From assembly GCA_034440575.1 (NCBI GenBank), contig JAOTOL010001521.1, positions 1,045,501-1,109,500 on the forward strand: DNA of 64,000 nt, read 5' to 3'. This DNA comes from Imbricaverruca yamaguchii (lineage: Eukaryota; Arthropoda; Thecostraca; Neoverrucidae). The notes beneath the pieces are model-generated. The model saw nothing but the letters and a program-made list of their open reading frames with translations. It did no database searches and was not told where the DNA came from. The position numbers were made by a program, and so were the translations under genes. Below are positions 35,918 through 47,985 of the stretch, one piece after another (the first letter of the stretch is position 1; each line of letters opens with the position of its first letter).

Positions 35918-36602
35918 CGAACCCGTCCCGTCTCAGGGGGGGGGGGGTCTTCAACCGCCCCTTCAGGTTTTTCGCGGATACTGAACGAACGTCGCAAGAC
36001 AGCGCGCCAAAATTTGGCATACCTTTTCCCACATCAATTTGGCATTCTGTTTCAAAATTTTGAAGTCAGGTCATCTAGGGTCGACGAGTTAGTCAAGGTC
36101 AAGTGAGGTCACCTCCAAAAGAAGTTCAACCAGTCGTCACGCTTTAACGGATGCCGATATTTTAATGAAACTTTCTGCGTTTGCTTTTCTTTAGGGTTGC
36201 AACAAAACGTACGAGAGGATTTTTTTTTCTTCCGTTTTTGACTAATTATTTTTGCATGTTTGCCTTTTGCCTTTGCAGAAATATTTTAGGGCCCTGGTCG
36301 ATTTCGCTGTCCTTTTCTGATTTCAAATATTTTTCTTCTTCAAATATCCCCAAAATGAACACCCAGAGCCAAAAACGTAATGGAAGTCTTGAATAGTCGT
36401 GAAAACCTAGCCCCCCAAGTGACGTCGCATTTAGGGAAAACTTGTTTGGAGGATGGATTCGGACCCTACTCGTCGAACGCTTTCTGATGATACCTCTTTC
36501 CTTTTCGTGCGACGCTTAGTTTGGACTTTAGAGGGGGGTTACTATCCGCCCTCCCCCCGAGACGGGGTGTGAGGATCTGACCGGAGAGACGGCGCGGGTT
36601 AA
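35918..36602 (-). mobile_element. TTAA-ended piggyBac-like non-autonomous element (copy C, inverted)
   Basis: Reverse orientation of the family. It ends on the right with CCCCCCGAGACGGGGTGTGA, then GGCGCGGGTTAA (TTAA 36599-36602). On the left the terminus is decayed to CGAACCCGTCCCGTCTC. Internal landmarks (CCCAAAATGAAC, GACCTTGACTAAC in complement) are in reversed order relative to copies B and D. Confidence 0.75.
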
Positions 36603-36835
36603 TAGTTACCACTTGATTAATGCTCAGGAGTAACAATCAGGAGAGTTTCGTCCTTGCGCCCTTTCGTCGTGCCCACACGCACGCACATTTTGAGGACGGG
36701 AGGGTAAATAGCTTCTTACGGTCAACGCCCAAGGACACATTGCCCACCGGAGGGCAGCTGGCGGGCTCTCTCGCTATATCTGCGGTGGTCGTCAAACTCC
36801 CCTATGTGCCATAAATTCGCCCGGGGGAAAAGAAG

Positions 36836-37362
36836 CAGAAACATCACTGCAAAAATTATACTGGATGTTACCCGGGCTACACGTGCTTCTAGCTGCCCCG
36901 AAAACGTCGATGCTGTGCGTATGCGGGGGGGGTGAGTGGATGGCGGATGTCCTGTATTGTCTGGGGGTATACGGGTGGGTCTTGTAAATGGACGAGTGCC
37001 GGCGGCGGTGGCAATACCCATGGCGTATAATTCAATCACAACCATCCAACAGTGTCACTTCACACCCAAAGCCCACAGCCCCTCCTCGCTACATGACCAG
37101 CCGGGCTAACTCATGGGCGTATGCGATGTGGATTGAAGCCTGACCTCGCTAAAACAAATTCTTGCAGTGGTGGCGACGGGCAGCAGAAGGGTTGGAAGGA
37201 TGTCGGAGCGGTTGAAGAAGCTGTGGGCGATCGGCACGAAACGCCAGCAACCATTGAACCGGCCCGGCAGCGACCCAACCACCCAGCCGCCCAATGCCCG
37301 ATGCCCAGAGCTCGCTCAGGCACCGCCCAGCCCGACGTGGCCCGGACCCCCTACGATGCCTA
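36836..37362 (-). repeat. Inverted-repeat arm (right)
   Basis: Partner of 34548-35105 in opposite orientation. The two arms flank 1.7 kb that includes copy C. The outer ends stop together at CTGTAGG(C/G)-type words near 34553 and 37350. Confidence 0.75.
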
Positions 37363-37979
37363 CAGGTAAAATGAAGCATGATTAATAATTTTACTTCTTA
37401 TTGTAGGACCAGCATGCTCAGAAGCTCCCATTACCAGACCACCAGATATTCCGAACTAAAATTACGTCGTCATCCGAAGATAAGCTTATGAATGACCTGT
37501 CGGTAGCACCTTCTGACCGGCGGTGTCAGTCCGCTGCGTCCAAGCTGCCATACTGCATAGTCAGTGCGGCACGTATTGATTGCCTGCAGTCGACTTACAT
37601 ATGAGCCAAGGCCGTCCCATTGAGCCGTACCGTTTACCTACTTTTTCTACCTTTTTGCCTGTATGCCGTACCTTTTACCTATTTTTGACGTACCTCTCTC
37701 TCCCTTAGGGAAGGATTAAGGGACGAGTCATCACTTGTTCAACCGGGACGGCTGTTCAGCTTCTTACAAGAAACAAAGCTTTTACAATATGCTTTAATTC
37801 ACGTACACTATTGCAAATGAATTGAAGGATATTGTACAAATACTGCCCTGTTCACCAATTCTGGTCCAAATACAAATTTACTGGGTGTAAAATGTGATTT
37901 TTTTTGTCAATCTGGCGTGGAACGCACCAACTCACTTGCAATATGCCTCAAAGCTTTTGCTATTGCTAGCCAGGAAATT
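37363..37979. other. No gene seen
   Basis: Ordinary AT-balanced sequence. TACCTTTTTGCC/TACCTTTTACC-type words repeat near 37630-37690. Confidence 0.35.
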
Positions 37980-38245
37980 CAACTGACGAAGAGCGACACG
38001 CAAGATGTCAGCGTGGCGCGGGGCGACATGTAGGGCCGCAGCCTGGCGAAGACCGACATGTGGGGCCGCAGCCTGGCGAAGACCGACATGTGGGGCCGCA
38101 GCCTGGCGAAGACCGACATGTAGGGCCGCAGCCTGGCGAAGACCGACATGTAGGGCCGCAGCCTGACGAAGACCGGCATATAGGCTCGCAGCCTGGTGAG
38201 CAGCGATACGCAGAATCTTAGTCTGGCGCAGGGCGACATTTAGAC
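37980..38245. repeat. 30-bp minisatellite
   Basis: About eight units. The five central ones are nearly identical to GGCCGCAGCCTGGCGAAGAC plus CGACATGTAG; the outer ones are diverged. The 138-codon minus-strand frame is a by-product of the 30-base period. Confidence 0.9.
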
Positions 38246-38394
38246 TAGCGCTCTGCACAGTTACGCGACATGGCGAGTCACGAGCGACTAATGGACGACG
38301 CATGAGTGGGCTCGGGTCGATCTCTTTGCTGCATTGCTCTGACGTCACGGAGCAGCGCTGATTTCACAACTGATCGAGCACGGCGAGTGGTAAC

Positions 38395-38450
38395 TGGCCG
38401 CACCAGCTGTCCGCACCAGCTGTCCGCACCAGCCGGCTGCACCAGCTGGT
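38395..38450. repeat. 13-bp tandem repeat
   Basis: GCACCAGCTGTCC is repeated about four times, with drift at the right end. Confidence 0.75.
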
Positions 38451-39480
38451 GACGACGTTGCCGGCGCCTCGCTGGGTGACCTGTCTGCCGACTTGTGGCA
38501 CGTCCAGCGGCACCTAGCACGCGCTGATGTCCTGTTACCAGGACAGCTGATTCGGAGGAATTTCGGCAGCAGGTGAGACATTCTTTTGCGCGAGTCCAGC
38601 GATGCCCCCGCCCTCCTTCGATCAGGTCTTTCCAGCATACCGGAGCTCCTTTTCACGAAGTTCAGAAACCTGCGAAGTTGCGATTGTACGTAGAATTCGT
38701 CGCACAAGTGTAGAATTCAGCTTAATAAAATACCTACGAGTTTTGAAGTGTAACGACGGCGCGCGAATCCGTCGATTCATGGGATAGCATACAGAAGGAA
38801 GCCCTATTTGGCTCACTAAGAGTGTCACTGTTTAATTCAAGCGTTATTTCCTCCCGAATTGCTGGTGCCATTTTATTAACACCGAGGGTGCCGCGGATTT
38901 TGGAATGGAAGTCCACCAAAGTAAAATTCGTCTGATGCGTGGAATCAGAAAGCATTTCGCACTGGCAAAGGCGACGAACGTCATTAGACGAGTAGATCCA
39001 GTCCATCGGCCATAGGTGAAGTCCCAGAACAAGAGTAGTTGGATGTGTCAGTGAGTGTGCTACCCATGGGACTCCAGAAAATGGATGGGACGACTCCACG
39101 TTATTTGTATTGCTGTTTGTATTTGCATTGTCAGGAACGGCAACAGTGGCACAACCAGGATATTCTTTAGGGATGGGGTGGGAGTGACCAAAAAAGCTGC
39201 CATGGAGAAGAACGTTTTAGGCGCGAAAATAAGCCCAGGACCCCGCCCCCCCCGACATACCTTGGTTGTGTCTCTGAACGTCAACAGGCTCATTTCCCCA
39301 ATTACTAATGTAGTCATAGAACAAAACTGTTCAATCACAAAAAATACAGTTCCAGTCACAATAAATGCAGTCAGCCGCTAAGAGCACACATATTCATATA
39401 GTGTTTACACGTAAGACTACCAGAATATCGATGAGGTATTGGTGAAACTGGAGCTTATATTTATGTTAGATTAGATCCGT
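38451..39480. other. No gene seen
   Basis: A 121-codon minus-strand frame (38734-39099) has no recognisable domain. Nothing else is supported. Confidence 0.35.
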
Positions 39481-39650
39481 GTTCGTTTACTGTATACTAA
39501 TGAAGATTAGCGTTCACGTTTCGCATACTGCATGCTAATGATGGTTGGCACTTACCTTTCGTTTACTGTATGCTGATGAAGTTTTGTATGTATTCAAGTT
39601 TCGTTTAATGTATGCTAATGAAGGTTAGGATTCACGTTTCGCTTACGGTA
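39481..39650. repeat. Degenerate ~50-bp tandem repeat, four units
   Basis: GTTTACTGTATGCTAATGAAG followed by GTTAG(C/G)-TTCACGTTTC-type words recurs about every 50 bases, with clear divergence between units. Confidence 0.65.
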
Positions 39651-40847
39651 TCATAAGAAGTAGCGTGAAGATCTGGTGGGACACACAATTCCTTGGCGGT
39701 ACTCAAACTGCCACATACCATCTCTCGCATCAACATTCGAATGTAGCAATTTACTTAAGCAGCATAATTAACTGATTGCCTTTCTCCCACGGGCAAGGAT
39801 AACATGAATGAAATGTAGCATTTTTCCTCCTTCCAAAACTGGTGAACAGGATTCCTGGCAAAGCTACAGCACTGCTATATGAGTAAGCAAATGTGTGATT
39901 TCCGTACCTGAGACATATACCACCTGCTTCAATGATATTGCAACTTCAGTGAAGACAAGACATATCCGTCGTTCTCGACAAACGACATCGAATTTATTTA
40001 CGACTGCTATTCAAGGCTTTGTAATGGTATCGCACGCAAGTAGCATGCCTCATGTTTACTTGTTGAGTGACATGCCATGCACAGGAGTTCACAGTGCGAG
40101 TCGCGTTTGCTATGAATTGAGATGAGTTCTTTCAATTACTGGTCGCCGACAGCAACGGAGAATTGAATGAGCTATTTATTTTTCGATGAATAACCAAGAC
40201 ATAGCTGATTATTGGTGATGATTGCATTGCTTACGAATATCCAACTACCCTCAAACGTCTGAGGGCAGCTCATCTAACATCTGCTGAAGTATATTTTACA
40301 ATGTAACTATGGTTGCATACGGTTACAAAAGTGACTGCATAAGAACATGTATTGGAGTTATAACCCAATGGTCGATATGTGACTACAAACTTAACATCAT
40401 TTCTCCTAACATAATGGCATGACACACTGGTTGTTTAATATAAAAATAGTGAGGAACATATCTGTAGATATATATATATATATATATATTCATCAGGCAT
40501 GTTCATCAGACATTTTATTTAAGTAATTAGGAATTTGCATTTGGTATGTTCATTAGGCATGTTCATCCCGCATGTTCATCGGGTATAGTCATTAGGCAAT
40601 TAGGTACATGCATTGGTAGGCAGTGAGGCATATTCATCGGGTATGTCCATCAGGGAAGCATCGAACCAGCTGGTTTGTGGAGTCTAGTGCCATCCACCTT
40701 TTAACTGAGAGCATGGAAACGAATGCCTGCAGGCGACCAGTCAGAACTCTTCTGGAGGCAAGCCGACGATGAAGGACGGGGTAGGATATTACGGCGACCG
40801 GCCGTCAGTGGAGACATAAGGGGAATATGGCGGGAAAGGAAAGCCCA
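39651..40847. other. No gene; TA run at ~40471 and GTTCATC-rich repeat 40490-40660
   Basis: A short (TA)n sits at 40471-40490. It is followed by an irregular repeat of GGCATGTTCATC(A/C)G and GGGTATGTTCATC-like words for ~170 bases. Nothing coding is supported. Confidence 0.55.
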
Positions 40848-41687
40848 TTAACCCTCTCCGGTCTCTCCGGTCGAATCCTCACACCCCGTCTCGGGGGGGA
40901 TAGTAACCCCCCTTTAAAATCAAAACTAAGCGTCCCACGAAAACGAAAGAGGTGTTATCGGAAAGCGCTCAACAAGTAGGGTCCGAATCCATTTTCTAAG
41001 GCAATTTCCCCCAAAAGTGACGTCACCAGGGGGGATAGATTTTCGCGACTTTTCACGATTTTTTGTCTCTGGGGAGTTCATTTTGGGTATATATGAATGA
41101 AAAAATTGTTTGGAATGAGAAAAGGACAGCAAAATCGACCAGGGCCATACAATTGTTTAGCCCCAAAAAATAAATTTGTAAAAATTATTTTGAAATTTCT
41201 AAATTTTGAGTTTTCAAGTTTTCTATAATTTTCCTTTTCGAATAGGTAGAACAGACCGAGAAACGTTGTTTGAAGTCAACTTGCACTAATAAAAAAATGC
41301 TTACTTTAGCCAGAATCTGCTATTTGAAGTGCATTTGGCAAATGTGCAAAATTTATATGTAGTCAAAAACGGAAAAAAATCCACTCGTACGTTTTGTTGC
41401 ATCCTTAAAGATAAGCAAACGCTGAAAGTTTCATCAACATATCTGTGTCCGTTAAAGCGTGACGACTGGTTGAACTTTTTTGGAGGTGACCTCACTTGAC
41501 CTCACTTGACCTTGACTAACTCGTTGACCGTAGATGACCTGACTTCAAAAAAATTTAACAGCATGCCACATTGATGTGGGGAAAGGTATGCTAAATTTTG
41601 GCGCGCTGCCTCGTGCGGTTCGTCCGCTATCCGCGAAAAACCTGAGGGCGAGGTTGAAGACCCCGAGACGGGACAGGCGAGGTTGAA
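40848..41687 (+). mobile_element. TTAA-ended piggyBac-like non-autonomous element (copy D)
   Basis: TTAACCC at 40848, TCCTCACACCCCGTCTCGGG, then the internal family landmarks. The right end is CCCCGAGACGGGACAGGCGA with a decayed terminus. It has near line-by-line similarity to copies B and C. The GACCTCACTTGACCTCACTTGACC block has an extra internal duplication. Confidence 0.78.
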
Positions 41688-43001
41688 GTCGTTTGCGATC
41701 GTACTAACTTGAGGATTGTTGTTACACATGCACTGTGTGTGTTTATTTAATGCGTTAGGAGACCCATATGCATACCCAGTTATTGCTGAAGTCAACAAGG
41801 AAAACACAAGGATAGCAATTTAAAATTGAAAACGATGCATAATAATACATGCAAACACACATGCCCGCGCTAGACTACCAAGCACACAGTGCTATAAAAC
41901 CAAAAGTGAATATGAAATGCATATTGATTGTTGATCGAAGTGATGGAATAAAGTGATATCGGGAGTTGAAAGTAGAAGCAAAACTGATGGTACATACGGT
42001 GGTACGAAACTGACTTTTTCATTCTTCGACACACGTCGAAGAATGAATATTAATCATGAGAGGCGGGAGAACATGAAGGAGTTCACGTGACTCGACTCGC
42101 GTGCAAAAAGACCGCGTTTGACAGCCTCCACTCGGCATAAGCAAAACATCTAGCGGTCTTGAGGTTCTGGCTGATATACGAATATTGTTGGTACCCAGTA
42201 AGAATTATCAGTATGTTTTGGAGGTCAGAGTTTTGAAAGTCAACAAAGTTCTGTACTGGATTCTTCCTCGGGCGAGCGATAAGACTGAAACATTTCAGAA
42301 CATGTTTGTAGCCTAAAGAAGTAGCCTAAAACAGAACATGTTTGTAGCTTAAAACACAACCCTATTCTAAAGGAGATGAAACGTCCCTCTACTAAGCCGC
42401 GACTAAGCCGCGAGTATTGGCTGAACATTAAAGCACCACCTCTTGGTTCTTGATGGCATTAAAAGTCCCCACCGCTCTGCTCTTTTTATGTACCACGAAG
42501 TTGGCATGTTATTCATCAGTGAGCCCACTACTGTCCAGTAGGATACCAAAATTGTGCACACAGTTTCCACGCACAATGGCTTCGTTTTTAAGCTAGTGTT
42601 CCCGTTAGAGATAAAACAACTTTACTCCTCGAACTGCCGAGGGAGGAAAATTTTCTCGTTCATGCTATTCCGAGATAACTGTTGAATGCTTGGCGCTACC
42701 GAACCCAAATTTGGAATACCTTCTAACATTATAATAATCATCGCAACAAGACAGGGATGAAAAAATGTATTCAGCACATTGCTCCACAAGAATTAGAACA
42801 TCAGCCTCGCGCGGTGACGCGTGAGAGAAATGCCATACACTCACGCCAAACCCTACACAACTAACGTAACGAGTTTCCCAGTGGCACGCGACATCACACC
42901 ATCGGCTTCGGACCCGCCAACTCCAGATCCGATACGAGGCGCGTGTACAGAGCAACTGGACGCCGTGCCGACTCGAAAACGCTCGGCCAGCGGTGGGTGT
43001 C
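41688..43001. other. No gene; includes hairpin 42020-42045
   Basis: Perfect 11-bp hairpin CATTCTTCGAC, loop ACAC, and its complement at 42020-42045. CAGAACATGTTTGTAGC is duplicated near 42295 and 42333. Nothing coding is supported. Confidence 0.55.
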
Positions 43002-43800
43002 GTCGCGGCCGACCATCTCGCCGGACACGGGCCGGCGCCGGCCGACCATCTCGCCAGACACGGGCCAGCGCCGGCCGACCATCTCGCCGGACACGGGCCG
43101 ACGTCGGCCGACCATCTCGCCAGACACGGGCCGGCGTCGGCCGACCAGCTCGCCGGACACGGGCCGGCGTCGGCCGACCATCTCGCCAGACACGGGCCGG
43201 CGTCGGCCGACCATCTCGCCGGACACGGGCCGGCGCCGGCCGACCATCTCGCCAGACACGGGCCGGCGCCGGTCGACCATCTCGCCAGACACGGGCCGGC
43301 GCGGCAGACCATCTCGCCGGACACGGACCGGCGCGGCCGACCATCTCGCCGGACACGGACCGGCGCGGCAGACCATCTCGCCAGACACGGGCCGGCGCGG
43401 CCGACCATCTCGCCGGACACGGGCCGGCGCGGCAGACCATCTCGCCGGACACGGGCCGGCGCGGCCGACCATCTCGCCGGACACGGGCCGGCGCCGGCCG
43501 ACCATCTCGCCGGACACGGGCCGGCGCGGCAGACCATCTCGCCGGACACGGACCGGCGCCGGCCGACCATCTCGCCGGACACGGGCCGGCGCCGGCCGAC
43601 CATCTCGCCAGACACGGGCCGGCGCCGGCCGACCATCTCGCCGGACACGGGCCGGCGCCGGCCGACCATCTCGCCAGACACGGGCCAGCGCCGGCCGACC
43701 ATCTCGCCGGACACGGGCCGGCGTCGGCCGACCAGCTCGCCGGACACGGGCCGGCGCCGGGCGACCAGCTCGCCGGACACGGACCGGCGCCGGGCGAGCT
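43002..43800. repeat. 30/33-bp GC-rich minisatellite, ~25 units
   Basis: The unit is CGGCCGACCATCTCGCC(G/A)GACACGGGC plus GGCGC. 33-base units dominate at both ends and a block of 30-base units (lacking CCG) lies in the centre (about 43300-43480). Because both lengths are multiples of three and lack stops, frames of 323-450 codons stay open on both strands. I do not regard any of them as a gene. Confidence 0.93.
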
Positions 43801-43984
43801 GCAGACGTGCACGCGCCGCGCCACTTAGCCAAACCACCCGTCCGTGTCGCCCGCGTCGCCGTCGACGCGTCGACGGTCGTCGACAGGCCGACACGGCTGC
43901 ACCTGCTGCAGACTCGGCGGTCGGACACGCCTGGCTAATGGAGATTGCCGTGCTGGCGATGGCACGTAACCGATAACGCTCTCC

Positions 43985-44105
43985 GATTGATGACGTCACG
44001 TTGGCTGGCCACGGCACGTAGCAACGCCTTCCACTGCTGACGTCACGTCGGCTATGCGGCTGGGTACGGCACGTAGCGATGCTTCCCAGCTGATGACGTC
44101 ACGCC
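43985..44105. promoter_or_regulatory. Three perfect CRE palindromes in a short tandem repeat
   Basis: TGACGTCA occurs at 43991-43998, 44038-44045 and 44094-44101, each followed by CG and then GGCACGTAGC-type words (the last unit partial). These match the CREB/ATF consensus, but they sit in a duplicated unit and no adjacent gene is seen. Confidence 0.45.
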
Positions 44106-45065
44106 GCCGTCAGCCGCCACGCCACGCTGTGCGATGCGCTCCGCGTGCAGCCCAGCTATTCCTGCTCTTGTGCACCTTCATCACAACACTATTTACTTGA
44201 TATAGGTATAGGCATAGGTGTAGGTGATATAGGTAGGTCTCGTCACGCCCCGCGCCCCTTCGCGCCAATTATGTTTCTGCGTTCCACTGGATTTGCTGTT
44301 CGATACATTGAATGCTCACCAAGTGAACACACGTCGTTTCAATTCACACTCGAGTCTTTCGGAGTGGTACCTTTTGCTCTTGGAGGGAGCATCACTGGCG
44401 AAGGAAAAATCAAGGAGAAGGGTGCATTCGGGCCTTCTCGGAGAAGCGCCTTTCCTTCCAAGTATTTTCCTTTGGAGGGGTGCCGCTAGCTAAACAAAAA
44501 TCGCAATGCACTCGAGCCTTCCCAGAAGAGCGACTCCTTGCCATTGGGGAAAGGCGCAAATGCCCCCAGTGCCCCGCTGTGCGCGCCTCTAGTAGAAGTA
44601 TACACCGATTCAAGAAGATGAACAACCCCGTTTCAAAGCAATTGCTATCCATCCCACTACTTTCGCATAAATAGGGTGCGACCACATCTTCAATCTACTA
44701 AGCTCAAAAATTAAATTGCAACCTGGTCCGAAATTATTTTGCAATCTTTTTCAGAGTACTTACTCCATCTTCGCTATTCATATTCGATAACGTCGTCTCA
44801 GTATTCCGATGTCCTCACCCCCCACCCAACTCCCTTAGTCGGGCGGTTTTTCATTTACTACCCCAGGTGTATTCGTTCCTACTACAAGCGAGAGCAAGCC
44901 CTAGTGAGTCTACTGATACGCATGTGCCAAAAACGTGCACGGAGCAGGCTCATCTCGGCTTAGTCAGGGCATGCCAATCATCGCGACTGTGTCGACCCAT
45001 AGCTAACAACATAACACAGATATAGAAAGAGAGATATAGAAAGAGAGAGAGAAAGAGAAAGAGAG

Positions 45066-45110
<45 letters not shown>

Positions 45111-45972
45111 GAAGGAGAGAGAGCGAGAGAGGTACAGGGAGGGAAAGAGGGAGAGAGAGAGCGCGAGAGGGAGAGTGAAAGAGAGAGAGAGAGGGGGACA
45201 GAAAGGGAGGGAGAGAGATGAAGTGACTGATATTGTCCGTGTGACCGAAACTACACCTGGCGAACTTGCTGTGAAATGCGACTCGATTACGCGTCCCTGT
45301 ATCCGAAATTACGACACTATGGTGTGAAAAATGCACTCAGTTAGCAATCATTAGACAATGGTTTTTCTCATCCATAATCATAAACTTATAATATTACTTT
45401 GGAATGGCAAGTCTTGAAAGCAAAATCCTGAAACCCTGCAATGTTGCATCTACGAGCACGTCACTGAGTCGCAAGATAACGTAATCAAAGGTAAGATAGC
45501 AAGATATGTTCACCTATACGTGCATTCACCCAGATATAAACAGGCACCCCACATGCGTGCACATGTACATACCCGCAACAGGAGCTTGGACGGTGACTGC
45601 TGAAAAGCGTCAATTCAAACCTTAGTCTCACCTAGGCGGAAACGATATTTGTTTTCCCAGCGCTAAAGCTTAGCCTGTTGACCGAGACAAGTCCAAATCT
45701 GCACTGTCCCCCCCCCCCATCCCACCGCCACAACCACCACCAACTGGGGGCAGCCCCAATGCTTTTGACCCAACTCGCCCATGACATTCTCTATGAATTT
45801 GATCATTTAAAATCGCATATGAAGAGCTAGACTGTTGACCTCTCCCCACATGCTCATGCATCCATACACATATACAACGAACACAAAGGTACACACATGC
45901 ACACACGTACACCCAAGCGCGCACACTCCCTCACATTTGCACACATACAAGCACAATGAGCACATACATATG
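44106..45972. other. No gene; GA-rich tract 45025-45225 and short microsatellites
   Basis: TATAGG(T/C)-type repeats lie at about 44200-44240. A ~200-base GAGA-rich purine tract runs at 45025-45225, interrupted by TATA. CA-rich words lie at 45860-45960. CCTTCTCGGAGAAGCGCC- and CTTCCCAGAAGAGCGAC-type words near 44430 and 44520 are a diverged duplication. Confidence 0.6.
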
Positions 45973-46675
45973 TCTAGTTCAGTACATCTAGTTCACTACC
46001 TCTGGTTCACTACCTCTGGTTCACTACCTTTAGTTCACTACCTCGGGTTCACTACCTCTGATACACTACCTCTGGCTCACTACCTCTGCTTCAGTATGCC
46101 TGGTTCACTACCTCTGGTTCAGTTCGTCTGGTTCAGTATGTCTGGTTCACTACCTCTGGTTCAGTACGTCTGGTTCAATATGTCTGGTTCACTACCTCTG
46201 TTTCAGTACGTCTGGTTCACAACGTATTGTTTAGTACATCTGGTTCACTACCACTGGTTAACCCCGTCTGGTTCACAACGTATTGTTCAGTACATCTGGT
46301 TCACTACCACTGGTTCACTACCTCTGCTTCAGTATGCCTGGTTCACTACGTCTGGTTCAGTGCGTCTGGTCCAGCACGTCTGGTTCACTACATCTGGTTC
46401 ACTACGTCTGGTTCACTACGTCTGGTTCAGCGCGTCTGGTCCAGCACGTCTGGTCCAGCATGTCTGGTCCAGCACGTCTGGTTCACTACGTCTGGTTCAC
46501 TACGTCTGGTTCACTACGTCTGATTCACTACGTCTGGTTCACTACGTCTGGTTCAGTTCGTCAGGCTCAGTACGTCTTGTTCAGCACGTCTGGTTCAGTT
46601 CGTCAGGCTCAGTGCGTCTTGTTCAGCACGTCTGGTTCAGTTCGTCAGGCTCAGTGCGTCTTGTTCAGCACGTCT
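45973..46675. repeat. 14-bp minisatellite, ~50 units
   Basis: The unit TCTGGTTCACTACC/G has CAGTACG, CAGCACG and CAGTTCG variants. The left part is CTACCTC-rich and the right part CTACGTC/CAGCACGTC-rich, so subfamilies are spatially sorted. A 290-codon frame reads in a 14-residue period and is an artefact. Confidence 0.92.
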
Positions 46676-47780
46676 GGTGCAGACCCGCACGGTGGGCTGC
46701 CTGCTAGCACACTCCTGGAGCTGGGAGCGTGCACGCTGTGGGCTCACACGCGGACACCGGCGCGGCGATCTGCCGTGACGACGACCGCGGCGTGCGTCTG
46801 CGTGCCGCAGGGCGGCCGGGCACGTGACGCCCGTCACGCTCGCCACGCTCGCCACGCGCTCACCTGTATGCTGCTAGCTTCGCACTGCGGCCCAGGCTGC
46901 ATTGTGGCGCGCCGGTCCTCCGCGAAGCTCGCGCACTGGATACCGTAGCGTCTGCTGACGATATTCACCTGCGAAACACACCGCCGCCGTTCAGGGTTGG
47001 CCGCCATGGCTTGGGGTGGCATGCCGAGGATCGGGTACACTGGGCTCGTGAGAGTCTGATTTGGCGAAGGACCAGGTAGTTCGAAAGCGAGAACTGCAGT
47101 CGACTGGATGCATGCTTTTCAAAACGTTTGAACACCTTCGACAAGCTCACAACATAATTTGTGTGATGTGTTTAGGTGCCATCGTGTTGCATTGTTGCAT
47201 TCCACATCTAATTTGGAAAATAGATTGTTCAGGCTTCTCAAACTTTTCGTCTACCTTTCGTCAGGCCTGACGAATTCCCAATTGGTAAGCCAAATGGTTA
47301 TGCACAACTTGTATTGATGAAAACTGAACTAAACAATGCCAACACGAAGAAAGTGGCAACATTATCCCAAGACAAATGATGTGGAAACACGAAATGCATG
47401 CATATTGCTGAAAATATTCACTATTGCTCGCCTCCGCCCGGTCGGAGCCAATTAATATGCCGTGAGCGTCCCTCGACATAGCTAGATCGCACAGGAGGAA
47501 GTTCAAACAGAGCCGGGGCTGCCAGACCTGAGCGTACATCGTCAGAGTGACGTCAGAGGTGTGCGTCTTACCTGCTCCTGCCGGTACGCACACCTAGGAC
47601 CAGAGCCAGTAGTGCGCAGCACCGGACGGTTCGCAGCACGTGCGTCAGTTCTCACTGAGATGTCGTCCGCGTGTGTGGAGCTAACCAGCCGTCTGCCGTC
47701 TGAGTGCCGGCACGTGGTAGACCGCGCAGGACCAGCGGCAGCCTGTGCCGCTCTGCCGAGTCGGCCGGCCCGGCGTCCGT
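46676..47780. other. No gene seen
   Basis: GC-rich to 46960 with short CGCCACGCT repeats at 46838-46858, then ordinary sequence. No supported gene. Confidence 0.4.
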
Positions 47781-47985
47781 CGCTCCCCCGTCACCGAGTC
47801 CAGTTGACGGGTGTGGAGCGCGTGACCGCCGCTCCCCCGTCACCGAGTCCAGCTGACGGGTGTGGAGTGGGTGTCCGCCACTCCCCCGTTACCGAGTCCA
47901 GTTGACGGGTGTGGAGCGCGTGTCCGCCGCTCCCCCGTCACCGAGTCCAGCTGACGGGTGTGGAGCGCGTGTCCGCCGCTCGGGA
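47781..47985. repeat. 49-bp minisatellite, four units
   Basis: CGCTCCCCCGTCACCGAGTC, then CAG(T/C)TGACGGGTGTGGAG, recurs at 47781, 47830, 47878 and 47927. A diverged fifth unit starts near 47976. Confidence 0.88.

Noticed and set aside
37980..38245. CRISPR-like array
   Set aside because: Units are directly contiguous with no unique spacers, and the sequence is eukaryotic. It is a 30-bp minisatellite.
42665..44017. Open frames up to 450 codons on both strands
   Set aside because: They result from a GC-rich array with 30/33-base units. Equal openness on both strands argues against coding.
45835..46948. 290- and 221-codon frames rich in SGSLRLVHYVWF-like repeats
   Set aside because: Product of the 14-bp minisatellite read in a 42-base register.
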